DNA of 64,000 nt from Cercospora beticola (taxonomy: Eukaryota > Ascomycota > Dothideomycetes > Mycosphaerellales > Mycosphaerellaceae), in assembly GCF_033473495.1 (NCBI RefSeq), contig NC_088940.1, positions 2,294,001 to 2,358,000 of the forward strand, read 5' to 3'. Below, one piece after another: positions 33,812 to 43,349 of this stretch. The notes below the pieces were generated by a model. The model saw only the letters and a list, made by a program, of their open reading frames with translations. It did no database searches and was not told the DNA's origin. The translations under genes and the position numbers were made by a program. The stretch's first letter is position 1. Each line of letters begins with the position of its first letter.

Positions 33812-35512
33812 CTACTCCATGCTGGGTTGTTTCAGCGCAGACTGCTGAGACTGCGGCCGTCCAGGCACGACTTGTGCACTCGGGCTGTGTCTGTTCTCTG
33901 TCCTCTGCTTTTTCAGAGCTTGTGCAATCTCGTGGTCCTGAGCTTTTCTCTTTGTCCCAGCGTGTGTGCCTGAGCTCGACTCATGCTCGGTCTTTTGCTT
34001 CTTCGCAGTTTGTGGTTCTTGCTCGTCTTCAGCTTTTCTCTTCTTCGCACTTGGTGTGTCTGGACTCTGCTCGTGCTCATGCTCATGCTCGGTCTTTCGC
34101 TTCTTTGCAGCCTGTGCATCTTGCTGGTCTTCGGCTTTTCTCTTCTTCGCAGCTAGTGAGTCCAAACTCTGCTCGTGCTCGCTCTTTTGATCCTTCGCCG
34201 CCGGTACTTCTCGCTCGTCTTCGACTTTTCTCTTCTTCGTAGCCGGTGGAATAGAACTCTGCTCGTGCTTGGTCTGCTGCTTCGTCGCAGCCTCTGCCTC
34301 TCGTTCTTCTTTGGCCTTCTTCTTCTCCGCAACCCGTGCCTTCCGCTTTTCTACTCGGTCGAGCTCCACCTTCAACTTTGCGTCCAGCTTCGCCGCTCGC
34401 TCGAGCGCCTTCTGCTCCTTTGCCTCCCGCTCCGCCTTCATTCGCTCAAACTCTCTGTGTGCTTCAATCGCCTCCTCTCTCCGTACACCGTCCAGATCGC
34501 AATGATACGGAAGAGTAACAGTGTTCAAATCCATCGTGAAGCCCAATCTGTCACCATCATCCCCCTTTCGAATCGCATCGTGGAAGGAGACCGTAACCCA
34601 AACAGACTTGTCTGCTTTCAGATCTCTGGCATACCACATCATGCAATCCGACTTCGTCAGACTCTCCCATGCCTTGATGAAATTCAAGTCCTCTATGCGG
34701 CGCACCAGATAAGGTCGTTTGTAGACATCATGCAAAGCCTCCACGTGTGGCAAGTCGTATTCAGGAATCTCGGCGCCCAGGTCAAGATGGCCTTCGATGC
34801 CCAAGTGCAAGAATTGAGTCTCAATATCGACGCCGTTTCGCAGGTCGTGGTAGACTTCATAGCTGGTGTTTGACGAAATGCCCTCCAGTAATGCTGGATC
34901 ATGTGATGGAGTGCGAAGATGACCGAAGATGGTCAGAAAGTGGGCATCAGCAACAGAGTACTCGATCACCAGTCCGTGATCTTCGATCAACTTCTCCGCT
35001 CTGGTGTGCTTCAGTGCTGCAAAGGCGATGTCATGGTTGAAAACATTTCTGAGGTGGATCTCATCATATCCTGCAGGCGCAATGTGCGGCGTTGGCGGAA
35101 TGTCGAAATGGAGGGCATCGTACTCGGGATCACTCTTTAAGGTCCGACTTTCCTGAATTGTTTTCTTCACTAGAAACTCTCGGAGATTAACATCCTTGAC
35201 ATGACTCGTTCGTGCTTCCGGGTGATCGAGAGCTCGTTTGACATATGAGGAGAAGGCGATGTCTTGGAAACCGTTGCGGAACGAAGTGTTACAAAAATTG
35301 GCTCGCGACATTTTGCGAACCTCTTCGAGTCCACGGAATCCTTCCGATTGCGGTGTTGAGTAACTTGTTGCATCAGATGCTGAGCGCTGGGCAGACAAGT
35401 TGCTAGGCCCCTCGGTGGAAGTGACACTTTGTCCTGCTGTCGACATGGTGTTGGTAGGACGAAAGCGCTCTGAGGTAGCGTTGTTGCGTCTGGAAATCAA
35501 AGTCGATGTCAA
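33812..35512 (-). CDS. Hypothetical protein with C-terminal basic/acidic tandem repeats
   Basis: Intronless, 566 residues. Residues about 70-340 look folded and contain no motif I recognise; the region is rich in aromatic and acidic residues. Residues 345-420 form a charged helix (Glu/Lys/Arg/Ala), probably a coiled coil or single helix. Residues 424-547 hold about four 30-34-residue repeats with KKRK-type basic patches alternating with acidic EDE/EHE stretches, resembling stacked nuclear localisation signals. Nuclear location is inferred. Met23 is an alternative start. Confidence 0.75.
   Translation of the reverse strand: MTSTLISRRNNATSERFRPTNTMSTAGQSVTSTEGPSNLSAQRSASDATSYSTPQSEGFRGLEEVRKMSRANFCNTSFRNGFQDIAFSSYVKRALDHPEARTSHVKDVNLREFLVKKTIQESRTLKSDPEYDALHFDIPPTPHIAPAGYDEIHLRNVFNHDIAFAALKHTRAEKLIEDHGLVIEYSVADAHFLTIFGHLRTPSHDPALLEGISSNTSYEVYHDLRNGVDIETQFLHLGIEGHLDLGAEIPEYDLPHVEALHDVYKRPYLVRRIEDLNFIKAWESLTKSDCMMWYARDLKADKSVWVTVSFHDAIRKGDDGDRLGFTMDLNTVTLPYHCDLDGVRREEAIEAHREFERMKAEREAKEQKALERAAKLDAKLKVELDRVEKRKARVAEKKKAKEEREAEAATKQQTKHEQSSIPPATKKRKVEDEREVPAAKDQKSEHEQSLDSLAAKKRKAEDQQDAQAAKKRKTEHEHEHEQSPDTPSAKKRKAEDEQEPQTAKKQKTEHESSSGTHAGTKRKAQDHEIAQALKKQRTENRHSPSAQVVPGRPQSQQSALKQPSME
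33872..34243 (-). repeat. Tandem repeat encoding KKRK/acid units
   Basis: About four units of roughly 90-102 bp in the C-terminal coding part. Basic patches (KKRK, KKRK, KKRK, TKRK) recur every 30-34 residues, and a second patch (KDQK, KKRK, KKQK, KKQR) sits about 14 residues after each. The nested half-repeat suggests growth by duplication of a unit of about 45 bp. Confidence 0.65.
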
Positions 35513-35835
35513 CTCGTCGCGGAGTGATCGCGCTAGCGCAGCGTCACCGTTGCCACTGTTCCGTACCTCACTGGCGTGGGTGAATGGTGTAAGTTCCTAG
35601 GTCTCAGTGTCGTCTGCACAGAAGTCGAGGTGGATGTTAGGAACGAATTGGAGGTTGTGAACCACGTGAGATGAGTGACTAAGAAGTGAGCTCTTCGTTT
35701 GCGCCTGGCATCCCTGTGTCACCTCACTTGTCCTGATCAATGCAAGTCGCATGTGAAGATTGTGCCGGACCGATCAATGTCCAAGAGCAGGGATATTGAG
35801 GTCGACGTCAGTCACTGGAAATTCCCAGCGAGAAT
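35513..35835. other. Intergenic region
   Basis: Presumed promoter of the basic-repeat gene and 3' side of the F-box-like gene. Nothing else seen. Confidence 0.5.
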
Positions 35836-37125
35836 TCAGCTTTGCGGTGCGAAAGTTCGTGCCCATGGATGTGGCGAAGGGCCTCCAAGACTCAGCGCTG
35901 TCGCCGCAATCTCTCTCTTCACGGCTTCATCGTCCGGCAGGTAGGCTCTTGCTACCCTCAACAGTCTTCGAGCTTCATACTCATTACCAAGCTCTTTTGA
36001 TGCAACAGCAGTTCGGTAATAAATCTTTCCCATCTGAGCAGCGCCCGGAAATTCTCGCACAGCCTCGTCTTCAGGGGCCAAAAGCTCAGCATTCTCTGTA
36101 TGTATCGCATCTCGTAGCATGTTGATCGTCCGCATTCCCCAAAAATGACACAACCACCATTCTTTCATCCTCAGGTATACCTCACACGTGTTCGCCACGA
36201 GTTGTATCCTCAGCATCAAGCGCTCCGTTTGGCCATTCTTCCCAGTGTACGGTTCTTCCCTCAGCTCTCGCGCAAAGAACGCATCGGCGTGAATGTGGCG
36301 TTGCTTTCCCTTCACCACAATATGCATCGCTTTCCATGCATCATTGTATAACTTCAGCGCACCCTGGAAATTGCGTTTTGCCAGCTCTGCATTCCCTTCG
36401 AATTTCAGCCTCGTGGCCTCCCGTAGGCAATGCTCCGGACTGTGATATGGCTCGGTCTGCAATTTCCTCAACTCTTTTTCGATATTCGGAGACGGGCATA
36501 GTGTTCCGGTAAATACTGTCCCATCCTCCCTCGACACAGCATTCAAGTTCTTGATCACACCAAACGGCAACAACAACTTCTTCTGCAAGGCTTCTGAAAT
36601 TTTCTTCTCCTCGCCCTCCAGGCGATACGGATCTCGCAATTCTAGGATCAGTCGCAAGTGTTCGTTGAGACCAGGATGCGTGAGACCTGAATACATCCAC
36701 ATCTCCGCGAACTTGTCCACATCGTCTGCCAAGATGACAAATTTCTGAACATCCCATTGCAAACTCGAATGCTGGGGGGCATCGATGCTCATCACCATAA
36801 CATGCTTATCAAATTTTGCAGCCTTCTGGTCAGCGATTATGATGGGCACGTGCCCTTCGGTCGCTACGTGGTTTCGTGCCTCGGGCCATGGAGTTTCGAT
36901 GCGGACGAATTGGTTTAGGTCGCGGAAGACTTTGCGGGCTTCAATGTAGATGAGCCGGTTCGTGAGAAGGAGCTGTAGGGCGGGTCCATAGCGATACGTG
37001 ATATATTCGTCGGAGTGCACCGTGCAATTCGCTGCGGGACAGAGAAGGAGACGGTAGATCTCCTCGCGGACCTCGGGTGGGAGAGATAGCAAGTGCGTTC
37101 GTGGGAGAGCTTCTACAGATGCCAT
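35836..37125 (-). CDS. F-box-like (2EXR-type) protein with TPR-like region
   Basis: Intronless, 429 residues from Met at 37125; an earlier in-frame Met at 37182 gives a Pro-rich leader. The start contains LLSLPPEVREEIYRLLL (about 12-28), the F-box-like motif seen in large fungal 2EXR/F-box families, followed by a strand/helix domain. Residues about 250-300 (REATRLKFEGNAELAKRNF..., then ALKLYNDAWKAM) and 370-410 resemble paired TPR helices. F-box-like proteins commonly recruit substrates to SCF ligases, but whether this type binds Skp1 is unproven. Confidence 0.74.
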   Translation of the reverse strand: MASVEALPRTHLLSLPPEVREEIYRLLLCPAANCTVHSDEYITYRYGPALQLLLTNRLIYIEARKVFRDLNQFVRIETPWPEARNHVATEGHVPIIIADQKAAKFDKHVMVMSIDAPQHSSLQWDVQKFVILADDVDKFAEMWMYSGLTHPGLNEHLRLILELRDPYRLEGEEKKISEALQKKLLLPFGVIKNLNAVSREDGTVFTGTLCPSPNIEKELRKLQTEPYHSPEHCLREATRLKFEGNAELAKRNFQGALKLYNDAWKAMHIVVKGKQRHIHADAFFARELREEPYTGKNGQTERLMLRIQLVANTCEVYLRMKEWWLCHFWGMRTINMLRDAIHTENAELLAPEDEAVREFPGAAQMGKIYYRTAVASKELGNEYEARRLLRVARAYLPDDEAVKREIAATALSLGGPSPHPWARTFAPQS

Positions 37126-37335
37126 TTTCTGTTGCCTTTCAGGCTTGCGAGGAGGTGTAGTGGGAGTGGACAAGGAACACAAGACAGTCTACGATAGTGA
37201 AGAAGTAGTTCGACGTCACGGATTATGCAGTGATCCCTGCACGCGGGGCCTGGGGTAGCAAGTGCTTCCGCAATCGGATTGCCGGTCGTGCTGGCTAAAT
37301 TTTGACGTGGCTTGCCATCAATTCCATATCATTCG

Positions 37336-37380
37336 TCGATGTTATCGCCAGTTCGTGCCAGCGGCTATTCCGCGAAACAA
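37336..37380 (+). repeat. Left terminal inverted repeat
   Basis: Pairs with the right end of the element near 37874-37918. Shared blocks are tcgatgtt, cgccagttcgtgcca and ctattcc. Confidence 0.65.
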
Positions 37381-37873
37381 GGCTTATTTGATGTCGTGCC
37401 GTTTCATGCGGACACGAAAACAGCCTTATATAGAACAAGGCCTATTCTATAAAATAAAGCCTTTTCCATACTACGCGCGATATAGAAGCAAGGGTAGCTA
37501 ATACACCCAAGCGACGCAGAGGTGCATACGGAGGTGCATATTGTATTGTGTTCGGCTTTGCAGTTCGTCGAGTTTCCGGAAGTTTATACGTCGCCTTAAA
37601 CTTAGGTAGAGACTGTGTCGTCGTCGTCGTCGTCGTTACGAGCATACGTCGTCCTAGCGACTATATAGAGCAGACTCTAATTTTCGCAATGTGCGTAGCT
37701 GCCCTACGTAGGTAGGCGTACAGTACTGTAAGCGCTAAACAGTTGCCGGCCGGAAAGCGACAATTACACGAACATCAAAACGGGGCTTAAAACATAAATA
37801 AGGCCTTATTCGTAGACGCTAAGCACGACATGAAATAAGGCCTATTCGGTAGCGCTAACGACACGAACAAGGC

Positions 37874-37918
37874 CTTATCCGTGGAATAGGGCCTGGCACG
37901 AACTGGCGTGAACATCGA
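37874..37918 (-). repeat. Right terminal inverted repeat
   Basis: Reverse-complement partner of the left end at 37336-37380, diverged by a few substitutions. Confidence 0.65.
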
Positions 37919-38107
37919 GAACAGCTTTGTCACAACCTCCATCATTCCTCAGATGCTGTATGGTATGGACGAACAACTGGTCCCCGTGCTTGTCTGAGCA
38001 CAATCTTACAACAGCTGGCAGCTCAAGCTTCGCGAATACAGCTTTCCGCTATGCACCACCCACTCCCTCTGCCCGCTGCTTCTACAGGAGTATGAACCAG
38101 AGCCGAG

Positions 38108-38869
38108 TTACGCACAATACCGTCCATCGCAGCCATCTTGCCGCTGGAGCATTCGCAGAGCTCTGCATCGAGACTGGCTTATATGCTGCATCAAGTTGCT
38201 CTTGCGAGTGAATTTCGCATCGCACAGAAGACATGTGACCGTCCGCTCGGGGTCCTTCTCCCTCACATGCCGCCTGTAGTTCTCGAAGGAGGAAAAGCGG
38301 CGTCCATTGCAGCCATGATCGTAGCAAATGGGCTCAGATGAAGCTTGGGGCGATTTCGGGGCACCGGTCTCACCCTCAAGCTGGGTGTCTTGCAGACTGG
38401 ATAGGAAAGCTTGCAGCAGCTCAGCGTCTGTCAAGCTCGCCAGACTGGCCAGAGCTCTTTCCGCTGCTGAGGCTTGTGCCGATGTTGTGACTTGCCCACT
38501 GGTTTGTTGCGAGGGCGTCCACGCTGCTTGCGGCCCATGTTGCTGATCTTGACTGTCCCACGCTGACCATTGCGTAAGGCCACTTCTGTTGTCCATGTAC
38601 GCAGATCCTCGCGGGGCTCGGCCTGGTGCACGTTCGCATAACTGCATTTGAGAGGTCGAAGCATTTGTCGATGCCATGTGGTCGCTTTGAGCCATGGACA
38701 AGGCTGTTTGGTACAATTTTCCCTTCAAGAAGTGCTCCGTTGGGTCATCGATCGCAAGCATCCAAGCAATGCTCTTTGCACTCCGTGGAGCTTCCGTTTT
38801 GTTGCATGCCGAGCAGAGATGCCAAACTTCCTGCTTGTATGCATCCTTCCCAGGAGGCACAATTAGCAA
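38108..38869 (-). CDS. C2H2-type zinc-finger protein, 5' end uncertain
   Basis: The frame encodes 253 residues but begins without ATG; the open frame continues to a stop near 38906 with no Met, so either a 5' exon is missing from my model or translation starts at the internal Met at 38761. Near the N-terminus WHLCSACNKT (C19, C22) suggests the upstream part is coding. The middle is Gln/Ser/Ala-rich. The C-terminus holds two finger-like units: C182, C187 with H201, and C213, C216, H229, C235 in LLCDAKFTRKSNLMQHI. The second is a well-formed C2HC finger. DNA binding in the nucleus is likely. It lies 190 bp from the inverted-repeat element. Confidence 0.68.
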   Translation of the reverse strand: MLIVPPGKDAYKQEVWHLCSACNKTEAPRSAKSIAWMLAIDDPTEHFLKGKLYQTALSMAQSDHMASTNASTSQMQLCERAPGRAPRGSAYMDNRSGLTQWSAWDSQDQQHGPQAAWTPSQQTSGQVTTSAQASAAERALASLASLTDAELLQAFLSSLQDTQLEGETGAPKSPQASSEPICYDHGCNGRRFSSFENYRRHVREKDPERTVTCLLCDAKFTRKSNLMQHISQSRCRALRMLQRQDGCDGRYCA

Positions 38870-39774
38870 AGGCGAAGGATCCGATAGTCGCCGTGTAAAT
38901 GCAGCTCAAGCAACTCGCATGGGCTTCTATGTTGGGTTTACCTTGTGGGATCCATCACTTCCAGCATGGCATCTTCATGCGTACATCGATCGATCATCAG
39001 AAGACGATGGCTGCATGGCTATAATACTAAAATAAGCTTCGCTTGTCCTCGGCTGTCCGCCCTGGCACATGAAAAGGCTTGCTTAAGCTTGACTGTTCTT
39101 ATTCTGCACTTCAACATCAGTCCTGTGGCATACCACTGCCAAGGACTACTCAACACCGCAACTGCTCAGAAGTTTAAGAACTCGCTCGCGTTCATTACTT
39201 TGATCGCGATGCACATGTTCTATCTCAGTTCGATGTCTCTCGGCCACGAGCGGCAATCTCTTAAACTTTTGTCGCCTCGCTGTGCCTCCAACAAGTAGCA
39301 AACACTAAACAGAGATTTGCACATGCGTCGGTTCCGCGAGACAGTCTCCTCCAAAATGCCAAGCCAACAAAGTCTTAGATGGCACCAAGCTATAAGCAAA
39401 GCATGCAAGAGTGTGCGGCTATTGATACGAAGTCAGGAGATCGACCAGCAAGTGATGGCCTGGTTCGTGGAACAGACGCTCTCGCAAAGCTATGCGAGCC
39501 AAGAACGCAGAAGCTTCGTGAGCTAGCGGATGCAACTGTCCTTCGACTAACGCTGCGGAAGGATTTACCCCCACGATCCATGGCGCTCAGCTTCTGATGT
39601 CACCTCAAACTTATTAGCAAATATCAGACTAGAACTAACGATGATGGCAGCCGAATTGTTTGGCATCTCTGTTGCACGTTCAAGTTCTCTGGCTTTGAGG
39701 ACAGCGTGAGGAAATATCCAACAGCCAAACGATTAATTTACTCCGCCTTCCGACCAATCATCAGAAGAACCATA
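38870..39774. other. Intergenic region, one weak coding candidate
   Basis: Upstream of the zinc-finger gene and of the GPI-type protein gene (divergent). A 72-codon frame at 39379-39597 (+) begins MAPSYKQSMQ and reads like protein, but overlaps a second open frame and has no recognised relative. It might be an exon or chance. Confidence 0.4.
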
Positions 39775-40572
39775 ATGGGCAATAGCGTGCTTCTCGCAGC
39801 GCTCTGGCTAGTGCCTTCCTCTATGGCTGTTTTCAAGTCAGTATTCCAAGTCGGACCAACGTTGGACGAGCTGACGTTCCACAGCCCAGATGAGCTTCCA
39901 CGATTGCCATCGCCGGTCTTGAACAATACAATGATGAACATCACGTTCTCAGATCCACGCACGGCAGAATGTGGTCGTTCTCCAGACATGTCAAGCGAAG
40001 CTGCCACAATCATCGTCCGCATCGGTGGCTACGATGAACCAGTCTGCATGGATCTTGACGAAGTATTCATGAACCCAAACATAACTTATGCACTACCAAG
40101 TGATCCTCCTGCTTCGGCAATGCAATTCGATGGCGTGAGGTACAGCTTGCTCAACTCCTCGGGCAGTGAGGCGCCATCATGGTCTCCCAACTCCTTCAAC
40201 TACAGTCAAATCTTTTACACGCAACGACGTGCGGATCCAAATCAACAAGATACTGATTCGGAGAGACTTGGAAATCTATGGCTGCGCGTCTTCAGCGAAC
40301 CCGGCTGCCCTGGAAACGGTACCAACGAGAATGCTGGCAACTGGTACTCGTGGAACTGCGAAAATGAGGCTGGACTTTGCAGTACGCTGCCCTTCAGTGC
40401 CAAGAGCATACTGGTATCAAGTCTCGAATACGGCCAACATCCTGGTGATAAAGGTGGCTGCGTCAATGCTGTCATGTCTAACAAGGGTGTCAATGGGGCT
40501 GCGAGCGTGAGTAGTCGTGTGGGACTTACGGTTATGGTATCCGCAGCTGTCGCGGTCTTGTTGGCTGTTTAG
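39775..40572 (+). CDS. Secreted glycoprotein, probably GPI-anchored
   Basis: Intronless, 265 residues from Met at 39775; the frame is open 23 codons earlier, but Met24 begins a clean signal peptide (GNSVLLAALWLVPSSMAV). The mature part carries several N-glycosylation sites (NNTMMNITF, NSSGS, NYSQ) and an even number of scattered cysteines near ECGRS, EPVCMD, EPGCPGNGTNE, NCENEAGLC and GGCVNA. The C-terminus is Ser/Gly-rich, then strongly hydrophobic (VGLTVMVSAAVAVLLAV), the pattern of a GPI signal. It resembles small-cysteine-domain surface proteins of fungi. No enzyme motif is visible. Confidence 0.8.
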   Translation: MGNSVLLAALWLVPSSMAVFKSVFQVGPTLDELTFHSPDELPRLPSPVLNNTMMNITFSDPRTAECGRSPDMSSEAATIIVRIGGYDEPVCMDLDEVFMNPNITYALPSDPPASAMQFDGVRYSLLNSSGSEAPSWSPNSFNYSQIFYTQRRADPNQQDTDSERLGNLWLRVFSEPGCPGNGTNENAGNWYSWNCENEAGLCSTLPFSAKSILVSSLEYGQHPGDKGGCVNAVMSNKGVNGAASVSSRVGLTVMVSAAVAVLLAV

Positions 40573-41067
40573 CTGGAGGCAAAGTCAAGAGACAATAACA
40601 CCGGGCTTTGAAGAGATTGCCGATCTTTTCTTCCACAGTGTAAATTAGAGCTACGTCGTCAGAATTTATCAATACAGATACTGATAGCAGCGGCACTGCT
40701 GTGCATGTTCTGAAAAGGTAATACAGTTTTTACAACAACAGTCAACAATCTAATGCCGAGATCAACACGCTAACCGGGCATCTAGTACTACAAACCACTC
40801 TACGGCATCCATATCACGGTTGTCCATGTGTCAGCGAACCATCACATGGGTAAAACGATCTCTTATGGTTGAACAAGACGACAATGATTGAGGAGATCAG
40901 ACACGGAAGACATGTGAATATGAGAAGCGAGAATATTAAGGAATGCATCTTAGTCTGCCAATCACCATTCTCTGACTGTCCAAGTCGCCCACACGACAAA
41001 GTTCACAAACCATACTGCAGTCCTGAGCTCCAACAGCACACAACCGGCCTCACTTAATTCTCGTATT
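40573..41067. other. Convergent intergenic region
   Basis: 3' ends of the GPI-type gene and the small cysteine-rich gene. AT-richer than its surroundings, no open frame with coding character. Confidence 0.5.
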
Positions 41068-41458
41068 CTACTCAGCTGCCACGATGATCGAATTAGTACG
41101 TGATCAAGCAGCACACGACAACACCTAACTCACCAGTGCAAGTATACGCCCCAGGCGGACAAACCGAAGTACCGCAAGCCGGGACCTCATATCCACATTT
41201 GCCTTTGCATTGCATCTGGTAGTTTGAGCTACTACTGTCGGTCTCCTGAAAGTAACATTTTTCCGCGCAGCTCTCGGCTTCTTGGTGTCAGCAAATGTTG
41301 CTTATTACTGTATACAAGGTGTGAGATGACTTACGAGTGGTCCAGGGTCCAATGGGATTTTGGCCGTCAACTTGGCCGCCTTTGGAGCATGCTGGTACGT
41401 CGGCTAGGACTGACCATGCACAGATGGCGAGGATGAGGAGTTGGAGGCGGTGGTACAT
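41068..41458 (-). CDS. Small secreted cysteine-rich protein, effector-like (three exons)
   Basis: Exons 41335-41458, 41134-41280 and 41068-41075. Introns are 41281-41334 (gtaagt, ctgac branch, caag) and 41076-41133 (gtgagt...gcag). The last exon has only eight bases: it completes an Ala codon, adds Glu, then tag. The product has 92 residues. A signal peptide (MYHRLQLLILAICAWSVLA) precedes a mature chain of about 73 residues with eight cysteines (24, 46, 50, 66, 70, 76, 81, 88), including ESCAEKCYF and CKGKCGYEVPACG. Size, signal and even cysteine count fit apoplastic effector-like or antimicrobial-type proteins of fungi. No toxin family is recognised and function is unknown. The two good introns with frame continuity make the gene convincing despite its size. 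Confidence 0.78.
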
Positions 41459-42039
41459 CTTTTGGATTGAGTGATGGGGAGGGGAAGATGGAATGGGCGG
41501 TTGGAATTGATGATGAGATTATGGTGAGAACATTGCGGGGAATTGTGGTGCTCTTAAGATGTGAGATCGAGTAGCATCCAAGGAATCGAGTGATGTATAC
41601 AAGCTCAGACTCTGGCACTGTGGATCGAAGGAAGCGTCCTTCATTTAGCGTAGGCAGTGTGCTTTACTTAGCGTAGGCAAATCCATTAGCTTAGCGTAGG
41701 CAAAATTCCTCCGCGGATTCCTTCGCGAGTTGGTAAAATGCTTTTGAGCTGCTATCGTTTGTCAATGTTCCTTTTAGCAGGCCGGCTATGCCTGGTGGAG
41801 GATTCACTGTCCTTCAGGTCCAACAGCTTCGCTACGAGATTTGTAACAGTGCAATGCTACCTTTTACCCGATCATGGAAGAACAAATTACTATAGGAAGA
41901 TGAGGGACTATTGTAGAACGTTGCATATAAGCCTCATGAGAGCCCACGAATAAATGTCTCAGTCCTCAGCACATCCAAGACATCAATCACCAGTTTCAAG
42001 TCCTCCACCAGCCTCGAAACCCAGCCTCAACCTTCCAAG
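41459..42039. promoter_or_regulatory. Shared divergent promoter region
   Basis: 581 bp between two divergent genes for probably secreted products. It carries three regularly spaced copies of a 12-mer (listed separately). No other gene is visible. Confidence 0.5.
41645..41702. repeat. Three 12-mer copies (ttagcgtaggca) at 23-bp spacing
   Basis: Exact copies start at 41645, 41668 and 41691. The bases between copies differ, so the 12-mer rather than a whole 23-bp unit is conserved. It lies 187 bp upstream of the small cysteine-rich gene start and 340 bp upstream of the gene on the other side. A transcription-factor site array or an eroded minisatellite are both possible. Confidence 0.7.
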
Positions 42040-43127
42040 ATGACAGACTTCCTGAACGCTGTTGGTCTGGTCAGCGGCGTGCTCGGTATCATCAGTGCAA
42101 GCACTCTCCATACTGAGACTACTTCCATCGACTGACTGCGAATAGTTCGCCAAGAGCAACTTTCCAGGCGACAATGGCCCAAACGGAGCTATCATCAGCG
42201 TCAAAGCTGGTCTTGCAGCCAATCTGACTGAGGCCGGTGGAGGCATCAAGGCGGTATAGCTATCAAAAGAGTCGATGCTTTTGAGACTAATATGCTGACT
42301 ACAACGACAGGTCTACGCCTACGATGCTGACAACCAATACCTTGGCGAGGGCAAAGGAGGCAGCGTTGCAGAAGGAGGCCTATTCTCGAGCACTGTCGAT
42401 CAGGGTGCTCCGGACACACAGGCTGACTTCGTGGATGTCACCTTCGATAATGACGCTGTTTGCGTCGCTTGGATCACGGTGAAGATGCACGATGGTAGCC
42501 CTGGCGGTGCCTGGACAGGTGATGTTGGGTAAGTCCTTTCCTCCACAATGCTCACATAGTGGTGTTTGCTGACAACCGATCCTTGATAGCTCCTTCTGCG
42601 GCGAGACTTGGTATACACAGACCCAAGAGGCCGGAAAAGACAAAGACGGCAACCCATACGTGCCTCGTTGCACATGGTTCGATGGCGACCACACAACCGG
42701 CTCCCATGCGTCGATGAAGTTCCGCACTCGAGCTTACGGCGAGAATGCCGGCGACACCATCTCAAACAACCATGCTTGTCAATCGACCATCTACGGAGTT
42801 GACAACACTCCTGTGGAAGGCACTCCGGCCAAACGCGATGTTTCGATTCGGCCACAGTGGATGACGGAGCAGCTAATCATTTCAAGCATTGAGCAACACT
42901 CTGCAAAGGAGCTTTGCGAGTCTGCGACTTCCTGGGGTCCAGATTTCGTTGACTCGAAGGGACAGTACTGTGATATGGGAACCAAGACGTTGACGCCGCT
43001 GTGCTCGGCCGAGCAGATCGAAGGCTGCTTGACTATTGATGGCAATGCTTTGAAGAAGCGTTCTTCTGTGGGTAAGCGTGAGGTCCATCTCGCAAAGAAG
43101 ACTTACGAGAGAGTGATGCACTGGTAG
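42040..43127 (+). CDS. Cysteine-containing hypothetical protein, possibly secreted (four exons, one GC-AG intron)
   Basis: Exons 42040-42096, 42146-42253, 42311-42528 and 42590-43127. Intron 1 (42097-42145) starts with GCAAG rather than GT and has a ctgac branch; introns 2 (gtatag) and 3 (gtaagt) are GT-AG. All phases fit, giving 306 residues. The N-terminus (FLNAVGLVSGVLGIIS) is hydrophobic and could be a secretion signal, though weak. The core FPGDNGPNGAIISVKAG followed by YAYDADNQYLGEG suggests a beta-rich domain, and eight to nine cysteines occur in the later part. Dibasic sites (AKRD, KKRS, GKRE) near the C-terminus resemble Kex2 cleavage sites. I do not recognise a family with a known function. 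Confidence 0.75.
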
Positions 43128-43349
43128 TGTTGCGATAGGTCAAGAGGAGAACGTAAGATGACGGCGAAAGGAGTATGAATTTGTGCTTTGGTATTGCCGG
43201 TTCGGTCTCTATTCGACTATTAGTGTGCAGCAGGTCAAAATCTAAGCTGGTATTGAATCATTGTGTAAGATTCGAGCTTACGACCAGACGACAAGCTTGG
43301 GCGGCTGCAAAATTTCGTCGACAAACATGTCCCGTAGGACTTCGGTCGA

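Larger units (their letters stand above)
37336..37918. mobile_element. 583-bp non-autonomous element with terminal inverted repeats (MITE-like)
   Basis: The left end (from 37336, starting tcgatgtt) and the reverse complement of the right end (from 37918 inwards) match at 33 of the first 39 positions by my count, sharing agttcgtgcca and ctattcc blocks; weaker similarity continues further in. Inside are several short subrepeats centred on aaggcctta or aaggcctatt (about 37437, 37800, 37837, 37869) and a CGT run near 37617-37636. There is no long open frame, so it could only move with an enzyme from elsewhere. I could not recognise a target-site duplication, and the exact ends are therefore approximate. 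Confidence 0.65.

Noticed and set aside
34175..34873. 232-codon frame on the + strand
   Set aside because: It is antisense to the basic-repeat gene; its Leu/Arg composition is the mirror of the Lys/Glu-rich coding strand.
37617..37636. CGT trinucleotide run as an independent microsatellite
   Set aside because: It lies inside the inverted-repeat element and is short; treated as part of that element.
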